64,000 nt of DNA, from NCBI GenBank assembly GCA_963576475.1, contig OY754969.1:28309388-28373387 (forward strand). Reading direction: 5' to 3'. Below the pieces are notes generated by a model. That model did no database searches. It saw only the letters and a list, made by a program, of their open reading frames with translations, and was not told the DNA's origin. This document shows, in pieces, positions 45,609-57,960 of this stretch. Made by a program: the position numbers and the translations under genes. This DNA is from Molanna angustata. Its lineage: Eukaryota > Arthropoda > Insecta > Trichoptera > Molannidae. Within the stretch, counting starts at the first letter, position 1; every line of letters starts with the position of its first letter.

Positions 45609-45819
45609 TCAAATAAATAGAAGCATTTTATACAAATTAGGTAATTATAAATTGGACAACTCATGCACAATACAATTTCAGCTGTAAAAATAGTACTAAC
45701 AAGGCATAGAGAATTTAAATTCGAATTCATATTCAATAATTATTAATCTAGTTTTATTTTACCTACTAAAAAAATCAAATAATTTGTTCGCAAAGATTTC
45801 ACATAAATAAAAAAAAAAA

Positions 45820-46405
45820 AAAAATCCAATGTTTGCGCATATGCAATAATAAAAATATTCGATTACTTACACATTGGTACAAGTAGGTAAATAAGACAAA
45901 AATGACCTTATAAGTCTGGCGCAATTCAGGGGTGACTTCTATGCGAAAAATGCATTGTCACCTCAGATATAAGAATTGTAGCTTTCATTATTTACAAAAA
46001 ACCAATTCTCTCAATAGATGGCGTTCCAACAAAATAAATAAAAATAATAAGATTGTTGTTCATAATTTCACCCATAGATGGCTGTAGTAAAAATTCCTTA
46101 TTTTCAAGCGAAAAGAATTTCAGTATTACAATATATAGAACTTTCAAAATTGAATTGATAGGGATCTCATTAAAAGGCATAATTGGTGAACGTTGCGCAA
46201 GCGCATAAAGTGATCACGTAAACCAGCCGATGACAGGTCGTAAGCCCTGTAGGTGCCTTGATTTCCCGGTTCTCCTACAATAAATATTCCAACTTCGTCT
46301 CTATTGAGAAAATTAAAAATCTGTTAAAAAATATCTTTGACTCCCGACAGGGAAAAAAATCCAATGTTTGCGCATATGCAATAATAAAAATATTCGATAT
46401 CTTTC
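45820..46405 (+). repeat. ~515-bp modular repeat, copy 3
   Basis: The block ccaatgtttgcgcatatgca occurs at 45826 and again at 46361 (535 bp apart), with the rest of the unit between, including aacgttgcgcaagcgcataa and the terminal module. Slightly more than one unit in direct head-to-tail order. Confidence 0.75.
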
Positions 46406-46659
46406 AATATTTGAAATATACAAGCTGCGATCCATAAAGGAATTACCTTTTTGTACTCTTCACATTTAGTCCATTGTGCCTAAGACTGACATCTGCACTG
46501 TCATTCTATTTAATATTGGGTCTTCCACACGTTCTTTGACCCTTCAGTTCTGTTGTCGAGCTGTCACTTTTCAGATTGTAGTTAGTAAGTCTTAAGTACA
46601 TTTGCACATCATTTCACAGTCATCAAAACCTTTGAAGAAAAACAAAGTATTGCAATATG

Positions 46660-46790
46660 TGGTGATGGAGACACAGTTTCTCATTGTGTTTTCAGTTAGA
46701 ATTTGTGAGACGATAAGTATCATAAGTTTCCAGAATGTGGCATCTTGTTATTGGATGTGTTAGTTATCCGAAAAGCAATAAAAATAAATG
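46660..46790 (+). mobile_element. SINE family 3 fragment (diverged)
   Basis: tgttttcagttagaatttgt ... tccagaatgtggcatcttgt ... atccgaaaagcaataaaaat matches the family 3 body with an internal deletion. Confidence 0.65.
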
Positions 46791-46799
46791 AATAATACA

Positions 46800-47122
46800 T
46801 ACTTCAGTAATACCGAACATTTACGTTCCTATCGTATTTTTTTAGAAAAGTCCTGTTTTTCAGTCCTGAGTTTTATATGGAATATCATGAAGTGAATTCG
46901 AATAAAGGAGTTTAATGATATTGTGAATGATATTCGAAAAAAAATGTAGAGCTTAATATCTTGTATGTTGTGTTATTTTTCCTGCTATTATTTATAAATA
47001 GTTTAGTTTTAGCATAAAACGTGAGATCTTATCTGTTGTGGAATAATCGAATTTGTGGAAGGTAGGTACATCAAATAATATTTTAATATTTAACGAAACG
47101 AAAAAAAATAATGAATCTGTAA
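46800..47122. other. No gene seen
   Basis: AT-rich DNA. Confidence 0.4.
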
Positions 47123-48062
47123 TCCAACTGTCGATTTGTTCAAGAACATTTATTTCTCTTAGCATATCGACCAAGTATCAATCCGAGATATGCGAGATAT
47201 GTATGCAGGGTCTACATTTTTCACGGTTTTGTCAACTGTGAAGTCAAAAAACACCTACATATTAGCTTCGCAGCATATATGGACTTACTCAGAATTCTGA
47301 GTAGAACATTTAGTGTGTCTGTGTGTGTCCTCTTTTTGATCCGCTCATCGCACAGAGCCTAAAATTACAGAATATATAGAAAGTTAAGGCCTACAAAACT
47401 TTTATACACAGAATTTTTGTTTCAGTCAGGGGTTATCAACTTTTAAATTTTTAGTTTATTTTTCCATATCTCAAAAACCATAAAACCTAGAATGCTTAAA
47501 ATTTGTAAAAATATAGACAAATACAAAATTCCAAATTTGTTATCTTTTCAAAAAAGATCCAGAGTTTCTCAAACATTTTATATTAAAAAAAACATTTTTT
47601 ATGATAAATTTATGTATTTAACTTCCTATATTTCCAAAATATTGAAAATAAGCCGAAACACTCCATTTAGATCATTTAATTTTCTCTAAAAATATGAACA
47701 TTGTAGTAGTACACAAGCTTTTTTAACTATTTTTATAAAAATCGAATTAAGTGACTACATCGTTTTATACTATTTGTATGGCAGTGGCCTATACACAATA
47801 TCTAAGGGGACTCAATAGTTCGATACTTAAACTCCAAACATACATACATACCATCATGCTGTTTTCATATTCTGGGAAGGAAAAAATGAGTGACCTTCAT
47901 GCTATCCTATCTTGACATACATACCTACATGGTTTGTATAGAAAACAAAATATCTTAAAATATTCAATAATTTGGTTTTATGGGTTTGTAGTTTAGTACG
48001 TATTCTTCAACTTTACATACTATCGTTATCGACGTTGGATCTCATGTGTTACTTGCAACTAG
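47123..48062 (+). mobile_element. Non-autonomous Helitron, copy 3 (complete)
   Basis: A|TCCAACTGTCGATTTGTTC at the start, CTAG|T at the end. Colinear with copy 1 at moderate divergence. The last hairpin arm is mutated (gtgttacttgc instead of gtgttacatgc). Confidence 0.83.
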
Positions 48063-48849
48063 TTATGTAAAATACCTAATTTAGTTTAGTCTTGATTGAT
48101 AGTGCTTACATTTTATGATCTAAATATTTTTGCGTGTATTGCAATATGAAATGTATGTTTTTTCTGCTTACATCATATAGAGCAGAGTCCATCATATTTT
48201 ATAAATAAATAATCATGATTTTATTTAGATGTAACGGAAATTGCGTGATCCATTCATTAATGGTTTTTGATAAAACGATTGATTAGATTTTGTAAATATT
48301 CCTATATAAAGTCACAGGTAGAGAGATACGTACAAAATGTATGTAGATGGATTTCATTATCCGAGATAATTTATTGCTGGTACGTTCTAATTCATGTGAA
48401 TCACTTAGAAATATGATAAGAAAAATAAATGAAGTTTTCATTGTGGTTCTTATTGTTTAGCAATTAGTATTGTTCTGTTGATGTCTTGAGATTTTATTGT
48501 TTGGGAAGCCATCGATCACGAGGGGTATTTTAAAAAGACCATTCTTCGTCGTTTTCAGCTGATGTATCGAGAAGATGAAGCCTTTTTGTTAAAATATTCC
48601 AATATAGGAACTGAAAACCATATTAAAAAAAAATATTATTCTTAGGTACCTACCATACTTGTCTTTCTTGTCGAGCTAAAAATTCACATTGATAAATCGC
48701 AAAAATGGTTCGATTATCTGCGTTAAATGCTCAGCGTATGTAATTCAACAGCAAACAATTTGGAAGTAGGTAGATAAAGTAATTTTTTTCTTCAAGATTG
48801 ACGGTAAATCTATTAAGGAAAAATATGAAGAAGGTAGCTTGTTGGTAAT
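48063..48849. other. No gene seen
   Basis: AT-rich DNA. Confidence 0.4.
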
Positions 48850-49020
48850 ATATGGGTAGTGGCAGAGCGGTTATCGCTCTGGGTTTGTAATTCAGTGGTC
48901 GCGAGATTGAATCCTGCCACAACCGATTTCATTCACCTATAGAACAACCATTTATGCTTAATGTAGGGAATGTATAAGGATGTATTATGTGCTTTTACAA
49001 GGAATCATTCTTTTTAAAAA
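48850..49020 (+). mobile_element. SINE family 1 (diverged)
   Basis: Head gtggcagagcggttatcgct, box B eroded to gagattgaatcctgcc, body present. Older than the other copies by substitutions. Confidence 0.8.
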
Positions 49021-49241
49021 ATATATTTACATGTTTTCCTCCATTATTATAGAAATATATTAATAAATTCATCTGGAACTCGTTGCAAATCTTACATTGA
49101 GAATCTTTCCGTGTAGTCTTGGTTTTATAGAATCTTTATAAATGTTTAAATTAAACATTTTATAAATTAATGATTTGTACAAAAGCATACATTTAAAGCT
49201 TTTTATTATATATCAGAATTTTTAAACACTTATAATATCAA

Positions 49242-50237
49242 CTAGTTGCTTGTAACACATGAGATCCAACTGTCGATAGCGATAGTACGTATAGTTGAAG
49301 AATAAGTACCAAACTTTAAACTCATAAATACAAATTATTTAATATTTTAAGATATTTGGTTTTCTATACAACACATGTACCTAGGTATGTATGTCAAGAT
49401 AGGATAGTATGGAGGTCAGTCCTTTGATCCTACCCAGAATATCAAAACAGCATGATGGTATGTATGTATGTTTGGAGATTAGTATCAAACAATTAAGTCT
49501 TCTTAGATATTGTGTGTAGGCTACTACCATACAAATTGTATGAAGCAATGTCGTCACTAAATTCAATTTTCATAAAAATTGTAAAAAAAAATTTGAGATG
49601 TGCTATTACAATGTTAATATTTACTATAGAAAATTAAATTATCTAATTGGGGTGTTTCGGCTTTTTCAATATTTTAAAAAAAATTGAAAATATAGGCAGT
49701 TAAACTCATAAATTTAACATAAAAAAATATTTTTCTTAATAAAAAATGTTTGAGAAACCCTGGAATTTAAAAAAAAAACTTATTTGAGATTTTGTATTTG
49801 TCTATGTTTATACCAATTTTCAGCGTTCTAGCTTTTATGGTTTCTGAGATATATGGAAAAATAAACCAAAATTTTAAAAGTTTAAAAGTTAAGTTTTTAA
49901 CCCCTGACTGAATCAAAAAATCACAATTCTGAGTACAAAAGTTTTGTAGGCCTATAACTGTTTATATATTTTGAAAATTTGGGCTCTGTAAATTGCGCGG
50001 ATCAAAAGTTATAAGGGACACACACACACACACACAAATCTCACATAAAATGTTCTACTCCGAATTCTGAGTAAATCCATGTATGGGAACATATATGCTG
50101 CGAGGCCTCTAGTTGGTGTTATTAGCATGCAAAAAGTCCACTACGCCATACAAAATTTTCCTTCGTACACGCATCTTGGCTTAATAATGTCGATCCATTC
50201 AGAGAATTGAATTCTCATGAACGAATCGACAGTTGGA
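49242..50237 (-). mobile_element. Non-autonomous Helitron, copy 4 (complete)
   Basis: Antisense copy of 996 bp with both termini: CTAG on the left (preceded by A on the plus strand) and TCCAACTGTCGATTCGTTC on the right, preceded by A on its own strand. Confidence 0.83.
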
Positions 50238-50309
50238 TCAATCTCATATATAATAAATATATCAATCTATAATATCAATCTCATATATAATTAAAATCAT
50301 ATATTGGCC

Positions 50310-50950
50310 TACATTAGATTGGATTGGCCTCGGATTCATTATTTTTGTATAAACTATTTCATAACATTATTGACTGTCCAAATTTATTAGAATATATCTC
50401 ACTTCACATCCCTAACCGCAATGTCGGGGATCAAAACCTACTTTTTCTATTTCACACTGTAAAACTTATCTTAGGAAAAACTTTTTACGAACCGGGCCAC
50501 CTCCAATTTCAACAACCTACTCAATAATTTTGACTTCTTTCATATTCAATCTCTAGGGTCGTTCAAAATTGCGATATAGCGCCAACTTTGCACTGATAAT
50601 ATAATTCGAAATTACACTCTCTAGTATCTACATATTATATGTATCACCCTAAAGGTCGCAAGTACACCTTTTTCGTTAAGCCTTAAGTACTTTAGAATCC
50701 CATGTTATGATCCTATAATATAATCTTCTTTGTATTGTTCCTTGTATGTTCCAGGTATAATCCTTTAATTTTGTTTTTCTCATTTGTTAAAAATGTATGT
50801 AAAACTTTAACAATCACTTGATATGATGTCCTGTTATCAGTTATCATGTACCGTAGTCTGTCATTTACTGTTATTTCCATAGTTATTAATCTCATATTTT
50901 ATTATATTCTACTGTTCTGTTGGATATCCAAAATAAAAATTGAATAAAAT
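50310..50950 (+). pseudogene. LINE ORF2 C-terminus and 3' UTR (Jockey/CR1-like)
   Basis: The plus-strand frame 50324-50527 reads ASDSLFLYKLFHNIIDCPNL, then LHIPNRNVGDQ and LFHTVKLILGKTFYEPG. The 'FLYKL-N--IDCP-LL--I---IP-R' pattern is the region after the RT domain in such LINEs. The following ~400 bp ends ccaaaataaaaattgaataa, as a LINE 3' UTR would. Confidence 0.6.
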
Positions 50951-51719
50951 TAGAGAATTAAGCAGACTCCACTCTCTTCTTCATTGGGAACGCCCCGAAT
51001 ACAGTAAAATTGTTACATATAAAATGATTTTAACAAGAGTGCCTTAATTTGATAATTTTGATTCGTTGAACTATAACACCGTGTTTATTTATTTTATTTG
51101 TCATTATAAATTACAAAACCTTTGCACGGTGATGTTTTTGTTGTTGAAATCACCGGCAACAATCAAAATAAAGGTCCAACCCAATTAGCCGCGGCGAGTT
51201 TCGCATTTGCAGAGTTTCTTCGTCCCGGTAGAGTCTTGTCATCCCAATATGTACCGTATTATTTGGTGTCGTCGACAATGAAAACCTTTTCAAGATTTAA
51301 TTCAATCAACTTTTATGGCAGTGTTTATCTCCCGGGTAATTATTTATGTGCGTTATTCTCAATACAAGACCGGTTTTATTATCTCCACATCCAGTGGTAT
51401 CTTAATTGCCCACTCGCAGTTGTTGTCCAACTCCTAAATTGCACTACTTGCCAGACTCCTAAATTATTTTATACATCTCGCACAAAGGCGTCGCCAGTTT
51501 CGAGTAATTAGTGGTATTCGCTGTTTTATGCCACCGTTATTGGTTCAATCCCCATTGCGGAATGTTTACGTGTGAAGTGTAATGCATCATTTTATTATGA
51601 GTTGTATCATTGCAGATTGTTAATGAACATCTTTTCATGTGGAAAAGATTGAATCGAATGAATAAGCTTTGGCTTCTTTTCGTTGCTTCATTGAAATATT
51701 ATATCATTGTCAAATGACA
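50951..51719. other. Unrecognised region with a 129-codon frame (51122-51511)
   Basis: One plus-strand frame of 129 codons with mixed composition (starting HGDVFVVEITGNNQ) and slightly higher GC than its surroundings. No family signature, and its ATG is simply the first Met. It could be an exon, a conserved non-coding block or chance. Confidence 0.25.
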
Positions 51720-52075
51720 CCACACTATACCATCACGCCATTTCTCTATTTGGGGTAGGCAGAGAGAATCGAACGCCAGAATCCTCTCGTCTTTTATCAG
51801 CCTTATATACTTTTTTGTCAGACGGTCATAAATCATTCTTTATGTATAACTAAACCACCTTATGGCATTTATTTTCATCTTTCATACGATATCTCTTTCA
51901 ATCATACATTCTCTTCTTATATCTTTATTCTACCATACATCATTTTACCACGCACTCGTCTGTGATCTCATTTCAATCACGTTCATTCTACTTCCATGCG
52001 TCTTCTGCCATGTCCATGTCTCACTAGCATACATCCGAGTCGGTACAGAAGACACAATTTTAAAAATGTCATGAA
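51720..52075 (-). pseudogene. RTE-like LINE 3' end, lineage A, internally deleted
   Basis: The minus strand reads YASETWTWQKTHGSRMNVIE, KINAIRWFSYT and RLTKKYIRL, then jumps to the 3' end (SLCLPQIEKW region). The GRPRKGW block is deleted. Confidence 0.7.
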
Positions 52076-52079
52076 ATCA

Positions 52080-53110
52080 AAGTACTTTTACCTGACAAAA
52101 TTTAAACTACAAACTTTCTAAAACGCTTTCATATAACTTGAGTTTCCGTCAAATACCTTAAGAATTTTCGTCGTGGATGGCGGCGATTTGTACAAATATA
52201 ATTACCAAGCAAAAAGCACAAATTTTCTCTCTGCGTATTCCAGGTGATTTCTCAAGTTATTTTTAATCGATTCGATTACTCTACCAGTTACATTCAAAAA
52301 CATTTTAATCAAGACTTAGAGCCTACATACATTTCCCAGATTAGAACAGAAGTACAAAATTTATATTTCATTTATTTGTGGTTGAATAATTGTTGTATAT
52401 TATTTGTATGTGATAATTTATCAAATATAATTATTTTATCAACCGCAATACATTTACTGTATTTGAATTCATTTGATTGATTGGATTATCTTGTTATTCG
52501 TTGTACATATTTCGATAATGCTATCCCACATCCGGGAAAGACATAATTCTTATATCATTATTATTTCCGGTTTGAAATATATTCGAAAAAAAAAACAAGC
52601 GTTTCATTAATTTTTAATGGACCTAACATTTCATTCTCACTTTTAATATTTCGTATTTGTTAAATTATTTATTCATCAGACTGATAAATAACATGCTGTT
52701 ATAAAATATCAATATATCAGTTCAATTTTGTGAAATTATCTTCATTGGCTTCGTGTTCTTGAATGGGTTGATCCATAATAATAAATAATAATAATAATTT
52801 GTATAGCGCCGTTTAATGATTCAAGATCATTCCAAGGGCGCTAAATAAATCCATAATTTCATAATTTGTTTATTAGTTTGCAAGCGATCAACAGTATAAC
52901 ACCAGATACTTCTAATCATAGACAGCATACGATTAAATCAGACTGATTAAGGGCAACGTGACTGTTCATAATGGTTAATCGTTTGACTTCTATGTCAGTA
53001 TTCTGGGATCGGCTTTCGGCAGAAAATATACTGTAATCACCGAAAGAAAGCGCAATTCGTTAATAAACTCATTTCTTGCACAATATGTAATGAAGAAATT
53101 ATAACAAATC
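52080..53110. other. No gene seen; one short palindromic repeat
   Basis: At 52785-52850, (aat)n is followed by tagcgcc ... gggcgcta, a GC-rich palindrome of the sort found next to microsatellites in many invertebrate repeats. Confidence 0.35.
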
Positions 53111-53123
53111 AACAATAAATTAA

Positions 53124-53262
53124 TATTCTAAGGTAGAGGCGTTTACATTGTGGAAATTAATTTTAAAAATATGAAATATCAATGGATCTTTGTTTATTTC
53201 CACTTGTTTATTTTTATTTTACAACTACCTAGTTTAGGTGGAAATAAACAATGTTTCATTGT
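53124..53262. mobile_element. Penelope-like tail remnants (tentative)
   Basis: 53124-53215 on the minus strand resembles the extreme 3' tail of the second Penelope-like element (shared ctaaggtagaggcgtt and ctttgtttatttccacttg / ctttgtttgttttcactag). An inverted partner (aggtggaaataaacaatg) lies at 53233-53252. Confidence 0.4.
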
Positions 53263-53367
53263 TATTTTAATATTTTTAACAAATTCTTATTTTCATTTTC
53301 TTTTCTTTTAGATTATTGTTTCTCTATTTATGTGAATCATACTTTGTCTTAGATTTGATAGATAATC

Positions 53368-53438
53368 GGAGAAATTTATTTAAATTCATTTCTCACGCAA
53401 ATATCGCTTCTCTGGGCTCTGAACATGAAACACTGGTT
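53368..53438 (+). mobile_element. SINE family 2 fragment fused to a LINE relic
   Basis: ggagaaatttatttaaattc ... aaatatcgcttctctgggct ... aaacactggttagttg, then abruptly LINE-like sequence. Confidence 0.7.
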
Positions 53439-53439
53439 A

Positions 53440-53570
53440 GTTGTAACAAGGCTCTGGCATCGTCTGTATTGCACCCTGTCCATGGCATTCTCCTCTCCAA
53501 TTCTGCACACCTGCTTCCTAAAGGCCTCTCTCGACTCCATCCATCATCATCCATCGTTGTCATTATTATC
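53440..53570 (-). pseudogene. LINE C-terminal fragment
   Basis: The minus strand reads WSREAFRKQVCRIGEENAMD-like sequence and RVQYRRCQSLVTTN, resembling the end of a non-LTR polyprotein. Lineage not assigned. Confidence 0.4.
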
Positions 53571-54319
53571 AGTATTCATTACCTATTTCAGATATTACAG
53601 TTCGCTACTGCTTTTTACTCAGTTTCATAATATTTCCTCAGTATATTGATCACGAATCAAAATAGACGAATGAATCGGTCTAAGGATCGAATCGACTATT
53701 GATTTGTATGTTAGACACCACTCAAATACCAATATTACATAATGCAATGTCTCAATAATCGTATACGACTTCTTCGTCTTTGCATATTGAGTGTGACATC
53801 AAAATATCACCACCAGCACTACGAAGAGAATACATCTCGCGTCGTTTTGTAAACTACAAATGAAAAGAATAACCAGTTGCAACCCGTAAAACACTCATGG
53901 AAGTTTATTCAAAGTATTAAAAAATATATTTGTTGTTTTGGTGTCATTTTTTGTCGTTCAAAGATAATATTTGCTCGTACCTTTGTAACTGATAGAACTT
54001 TACTATGTATGTACATAATACATACAAAAATTAATGAAATATTTTATTACTTAGGTACTAAATCTTCTTCTTCGTGTGCCGTGTCAGGATCTTTCTACGT
54101 TGACTATCACTTGAAAGAAAGATTCGATCCTGAGCAGTGCAAAAAAGCACCTCCATATTCCTAAAATCGGCCCACTCATGAATGCTTTGGAGTCGGGATA
54201 GCTGCCTTCCGTATAATCCAACGACCTTCGACCCCTGTATAATTCAATATTCTCCTCAATGAATAGCTAAAAAAAAACACGTACGCCTTTCCCCTTAGAA
54301 TATGGTCCCCTTAAAGTAT
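53571..54319. other. No gene recognised
   Basis: Includes tcttcttcttcgtgtgccgt at 54063-54082, reminiscent of an antisense RTE-like tail. Confidence 0.35.
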
Positions 54320-54610
54320 GAAATTTTACAGATATTGATGGTGGTGAATGGTTCTTTACTGACGTTTGCTCTACAAAAATACTTCTTTTCCTGCCCTCGT
54401 CCCTCCACTGTTGGAAGTAGGCTTCTTCCATACACTTCCACTCGTCTCTGTTCTGTCCCCTCCGCATCCAGGTCTTACCGACCACCTGGACAGTAGGTAC
54501 CGTCAGACCATCTTTTAGAGGTCTTCCAACACTTCAATTATTTGTCCAAGGTCTCCGCTTTATTCTGAGTGCCCACCTAGTATCTCCTTGTCTGGCTGTC
54601 CAACCCATTG
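54320..54610 (-). pseudogene. RTE-like LINE 3' fragment, lineage C
   Basis: The minus strand reads RPWTNN, stop, SVGRPLKDG, then in a second frame VGKTWMRRGQNRDEWKCMEE and AYFQQWRDEGRKR. Frameshift between the GRP and AG-WM blocks. Confidence 0.8.
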
Positions 54611-54701
54611 CCACTTTAATCCAGCAACACTATCCAATAAAAAAAACTACTACTGCAGTGTTATTGTATTAATTTGTATTATGTATATGTTTTAATATGG
54701 T

Positions 54702-54910
54702 AGACGACCGCCGTAGCACAGTTGGTAAGCCGTTTGGTTTCTGTGCGGGCGTCCTGGGTTCGATTCCCAGCAGAGGAGAAATTTATTTAAATTCATTTCT
54801 CACGCAAATATTGCTTCTATGAGCTGGAAACACTGGTTAGTTGGAATAAATTGCCATACGGCAATCAACTCGCCACTTGCGCAGGGTGCAAGGAAGTGTT
54901 TATTATTATT
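54702..54910 (+). mobile_element. tRNA-derived SINE, family 2 (most complete)
   Basis: tRNA-like head: gccgtagcacagttggtaag ... ggttcgattcccagcagagg (box B GGTTCGATTCC intact). Body: aaattcatttctcacgcaaa ... gctggaaacactggttagtt ... attgccatacggcaatc ... cacttgcgcagggtgcaagg, ending in (tta)n. Confidence 0.9.
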
Positions 54911-55959
54911 ATGTTGGAATGTAGTGTCCAGTGTTGTTTTTTGTATAATGTACCTACTAGGACTTTCTTAAAGGAAGATGCTTGCGCCATATTTTTGTTT
55001 ATAATCCTTGTTAATAGTTTAAAAATAAATAAATAAAAATTCAGCATTCTCAATAACAGCAGGGAAACAATGTGATGAATGAGAGAATCGTAGTGATCAC
55101 TCTCTCGTATTCGAAATCTCTCTCCGAACTCCTTTTGCCATCGTTCGTAGTTATGCCTATTCATATTATGATGATGAAAATACTGTGTATAGGATAAGCG
55201 AGCTGGGCGTGGCACTAAATCTATTCAATGCTTGGAATATTAATAATTTCTAAATGGAAAAATCCGTATCCTCCGTCACGTACATAGATCATTTGAATTC
55301 TTCGTCTGCCTTCCCGCACTGTTTGTTGGCAATATGGAGACCTCCGTTGCATAAAATATAATTGAGACGGCACTCGAATACAATATAATATTATTGTGTC
55401 CCTCGATCGGTAATTCGTTGTACAACGCCGTCGGTTCGACTCTGCTCTTCCCCCGCTGTGGTCATACAAACCCATTACGGTCCTCAATTGCCAACTGTGA
55501 TCTATAGATCTCTATACAATACACACTTGGTGATCTATAGATCTCTATACACACTTGGTAGGTACTGAAACGGGAACTCGCATCTAAATAGATCTTTCTG
55601 CAGCAATCAATGTTGTTAGTTGCTTGCCTTTCAAAATCATTTCTTGCAAGAAATTTTACTGAGAAAATGTGTTTATTTGAAAACCCGTTTTAAAATCTTC
55701 ATTCTGGTTCTTAAGCCATTATTTTTATTTTATTATTCTCACAGTATATATTTTTTTCAATAAGGGCACAACCATCAATAGAAGCAGAATCATACTGTGA
55801 AATAATCAGTCCTATCTGTATGCAGAATTACGTATGACGTTTGATATAATAATTAAAATTTGTTCTAGTGTACTTACGTCGAGATTTTTTTTCATAATAC
55901 TATATAGCTCACAAACACTAGGTAAATAAAAAAAGTAATACAACATGATAAAATATAAA
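54911..55959. other. No gene recognised; small duplication at 55497-55560
   Basis: A minus-strand frame of 88 codons (55221-55487) is Arg-rich and unrecognised. At 55497-55560 the palindrome-containing unit gatctatagatctctataca is tandemly duplicated. Confidence 0.35.
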
Positions 55960-56545
55960 GTATTAGCAATAACTTTTAACTATCATTAAAAATTCGTACG
56001 AAACAAAAATACTCTTCTGGTGTCCTGTCGGAACCTCCGAAGTTGGCGAACTCACTGGTTTCCCAACATTACACAGCCAGTACATCTGTTCCTTCCAGTC
56101 CCTCGGCGACCTTCTATCTTGCTCTTCAGTATTAATTGAAGAATGTGGTATTTTTCTCCACTCATAATGTGACCTAGATATGCGATATTGCGAACCTTCA
56201 TTGCACATAGAAATTGTCTGGTTGTTCTGGCTCGACTTAAAACTTACGAATTTGTAAACAGATCTGTCCAAGGGATTTTGAGCATTCTGCGATTCAAAAA
56301 CATCTCAAAAGCTTCCAACCTGTTCGTGTTGTTATCCTTCAGCGTCCAAATCTCACAGCCATATAGCAAGACAGACAACACATAACATTTCATCATCCTC
56401 TGTCTTAGGTTCATAATGAGCACTTTGCAGACGAGAGATCTCATTTTGTTAAAGGCAGCTCTTGTTACCCCAATTCTGCACCTGATATCCATATCCGGGA
56501 CAAAGGTCTCCGAAAGAATACTGCCGATTTATCCACCTTTTATAT
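55960..56545 (-). pseudogene. RTE-like LINE 3' fragment, lineage B (longest copy)
   Basis: The minus strand reads ARIGVTRAAFNKMRSLVC-like sequence (first residues RCRIGVTR), KCYVLSVLLYGCEIWTLKDN, LEAFEMFLNRRMLKIPWTD, then in another frame YRISRSHYEW, EQDRRSPRDWKEQMYWLCN. This covers the region from the end of the RT thumb to the GRR-x-W-R-N block. Frameshift near 56270. No RT catalytic motifs. Confidence 0.8.
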
Positions 56546-57415
56546 TATAACATTGCCCATTAATATTACAAGAAAGAATCAGGGTATTCACGTCGACCAA
56601 ATGAAAACAAGCTATGAAAAATGAAATAAATGTTAGATTCATTACATTTTAGACATATTTATCATTATTCCGCTCTGTAAGTAAACAACATTAGACGTAT
56701 TTACATAATTAACAAATAAATATTTAATCGAATTGATTCAATCGTTTATAGGTACTTAGTTTGTATTAAAAGCGTTTGCAATAAAATGTCGATGCATGGG
56801 TTGTATAACTATGTACGTATTTGTACAACCAGCTGCCTCGTGTCTGCTTGATGAATATTTATGGTCAGTGTTGATCAAATGTAGCAGAGCAACACTGATT
56901 GCCCGAACAGTTAACCCCAATCCAACACTCGTACAGCCCGTGTATAAACAGTATTGTCTTTGAAACTAAGTCCCTGACTATCAGTTGCATTATGCATCTT
57001 CCACAGAAATACAGCTGAATAATAAAATATTACATAGATACTAATTGAAATATCTAAATCGAAATCTATTAATATAAAATGGATTTCGCTACTGAGAAAA
57101 TATTAAAACAATAATGATTCAAAAACTAGATTTCGTTACTCACGAGGAAAAAACTGTATAAAACCATAATTCAAATCAAATCCAGTTTTAATTTTGACTA
57201 TAGGTATTTTGTTGACACTGACTAATATCGGTCAATATTAGTCATGTTTTCATTTATGTTTTCTTGGGAAACATATTATAATACAACATAATACTTAAGT
57301 TGCACATGGAATTAATATTTCAAACATATAGGAATACCAATTTAAAAAATTATAACAAAAATATGTTTTTTACTTATATACATAATATGAAACAGAAAGT
57401 TGGAATGGTAGAAAA
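56546..57415. other. No gene seen
   Basis: AT-rich DNA. Confidence 0.4.
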
Positions 57416-57416
57416 A

Positions 57417-57960
57417 TTAAGGAACATTTTTATTATTATTACACAAAACAAATATAATTAAATAATAACATATATAAACTGACTTATAACGCCCCACTAG
57501 GTAGGGAAGAGTAAACAAGAGTAAAAAAATATGTAAAATAATATTGACTGAAAAAAATGTGAATATAAATATATGTGCCGGGTCAGAAGTCACGGGCGGA
57601 TAACCACCTCCGCATAGTGCCAACCTGACATCTTTATCCAGTTTATCAGTACAGCCTTGAAGGATCTAGTTGTAGTCAATTATTTAATACTACTATCTAA
57701 CTGGTTAAAGATATGTGGAGCTGTGAAGTAAAAATGTCTTTGCCCAAACGAGGTTTTCATGATCGGAACAAAGTAATTCACACGATTTGATCGACTTGTA
57801 GTTCTCGTTTGTTGCATTCTACTAAAGTTATGAAATGATATTTCTTTATGGAATTGAAGCAATGTTGTCTTCATATACAATTGCCTAGGGTCAAGATAAG
57901 TCAAATGCTCTGAACAAGTCATCTGAAGGAAAGGTTTTCTTTTTTTAAGTATGTACATGT
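57417..57960 (-). pseudogene. LINE ORF2 C-terminus and 3' UTR (Jockey/CR1-like)
   Basis: The minus-strand frame 57680-57958 contains FGQRHFYFTAPHIFNQLDSS, equivalent to the 'FGQRSF-F--P--WN-LP--I' terminus of CR1/Jockey-type LINEs, then after a stop LTTTRSFKAVLINWIKMSG. The remaining ~200 bp to 57417 ends in an (ATT)n-like tail on the minus strand. Confidence 0.7.

Noticed and set aside
54267..54496. Plus-strand 64-codon frame opposite lineage C
   Set aside because: Shadow of the minus-strand LINE fragment.
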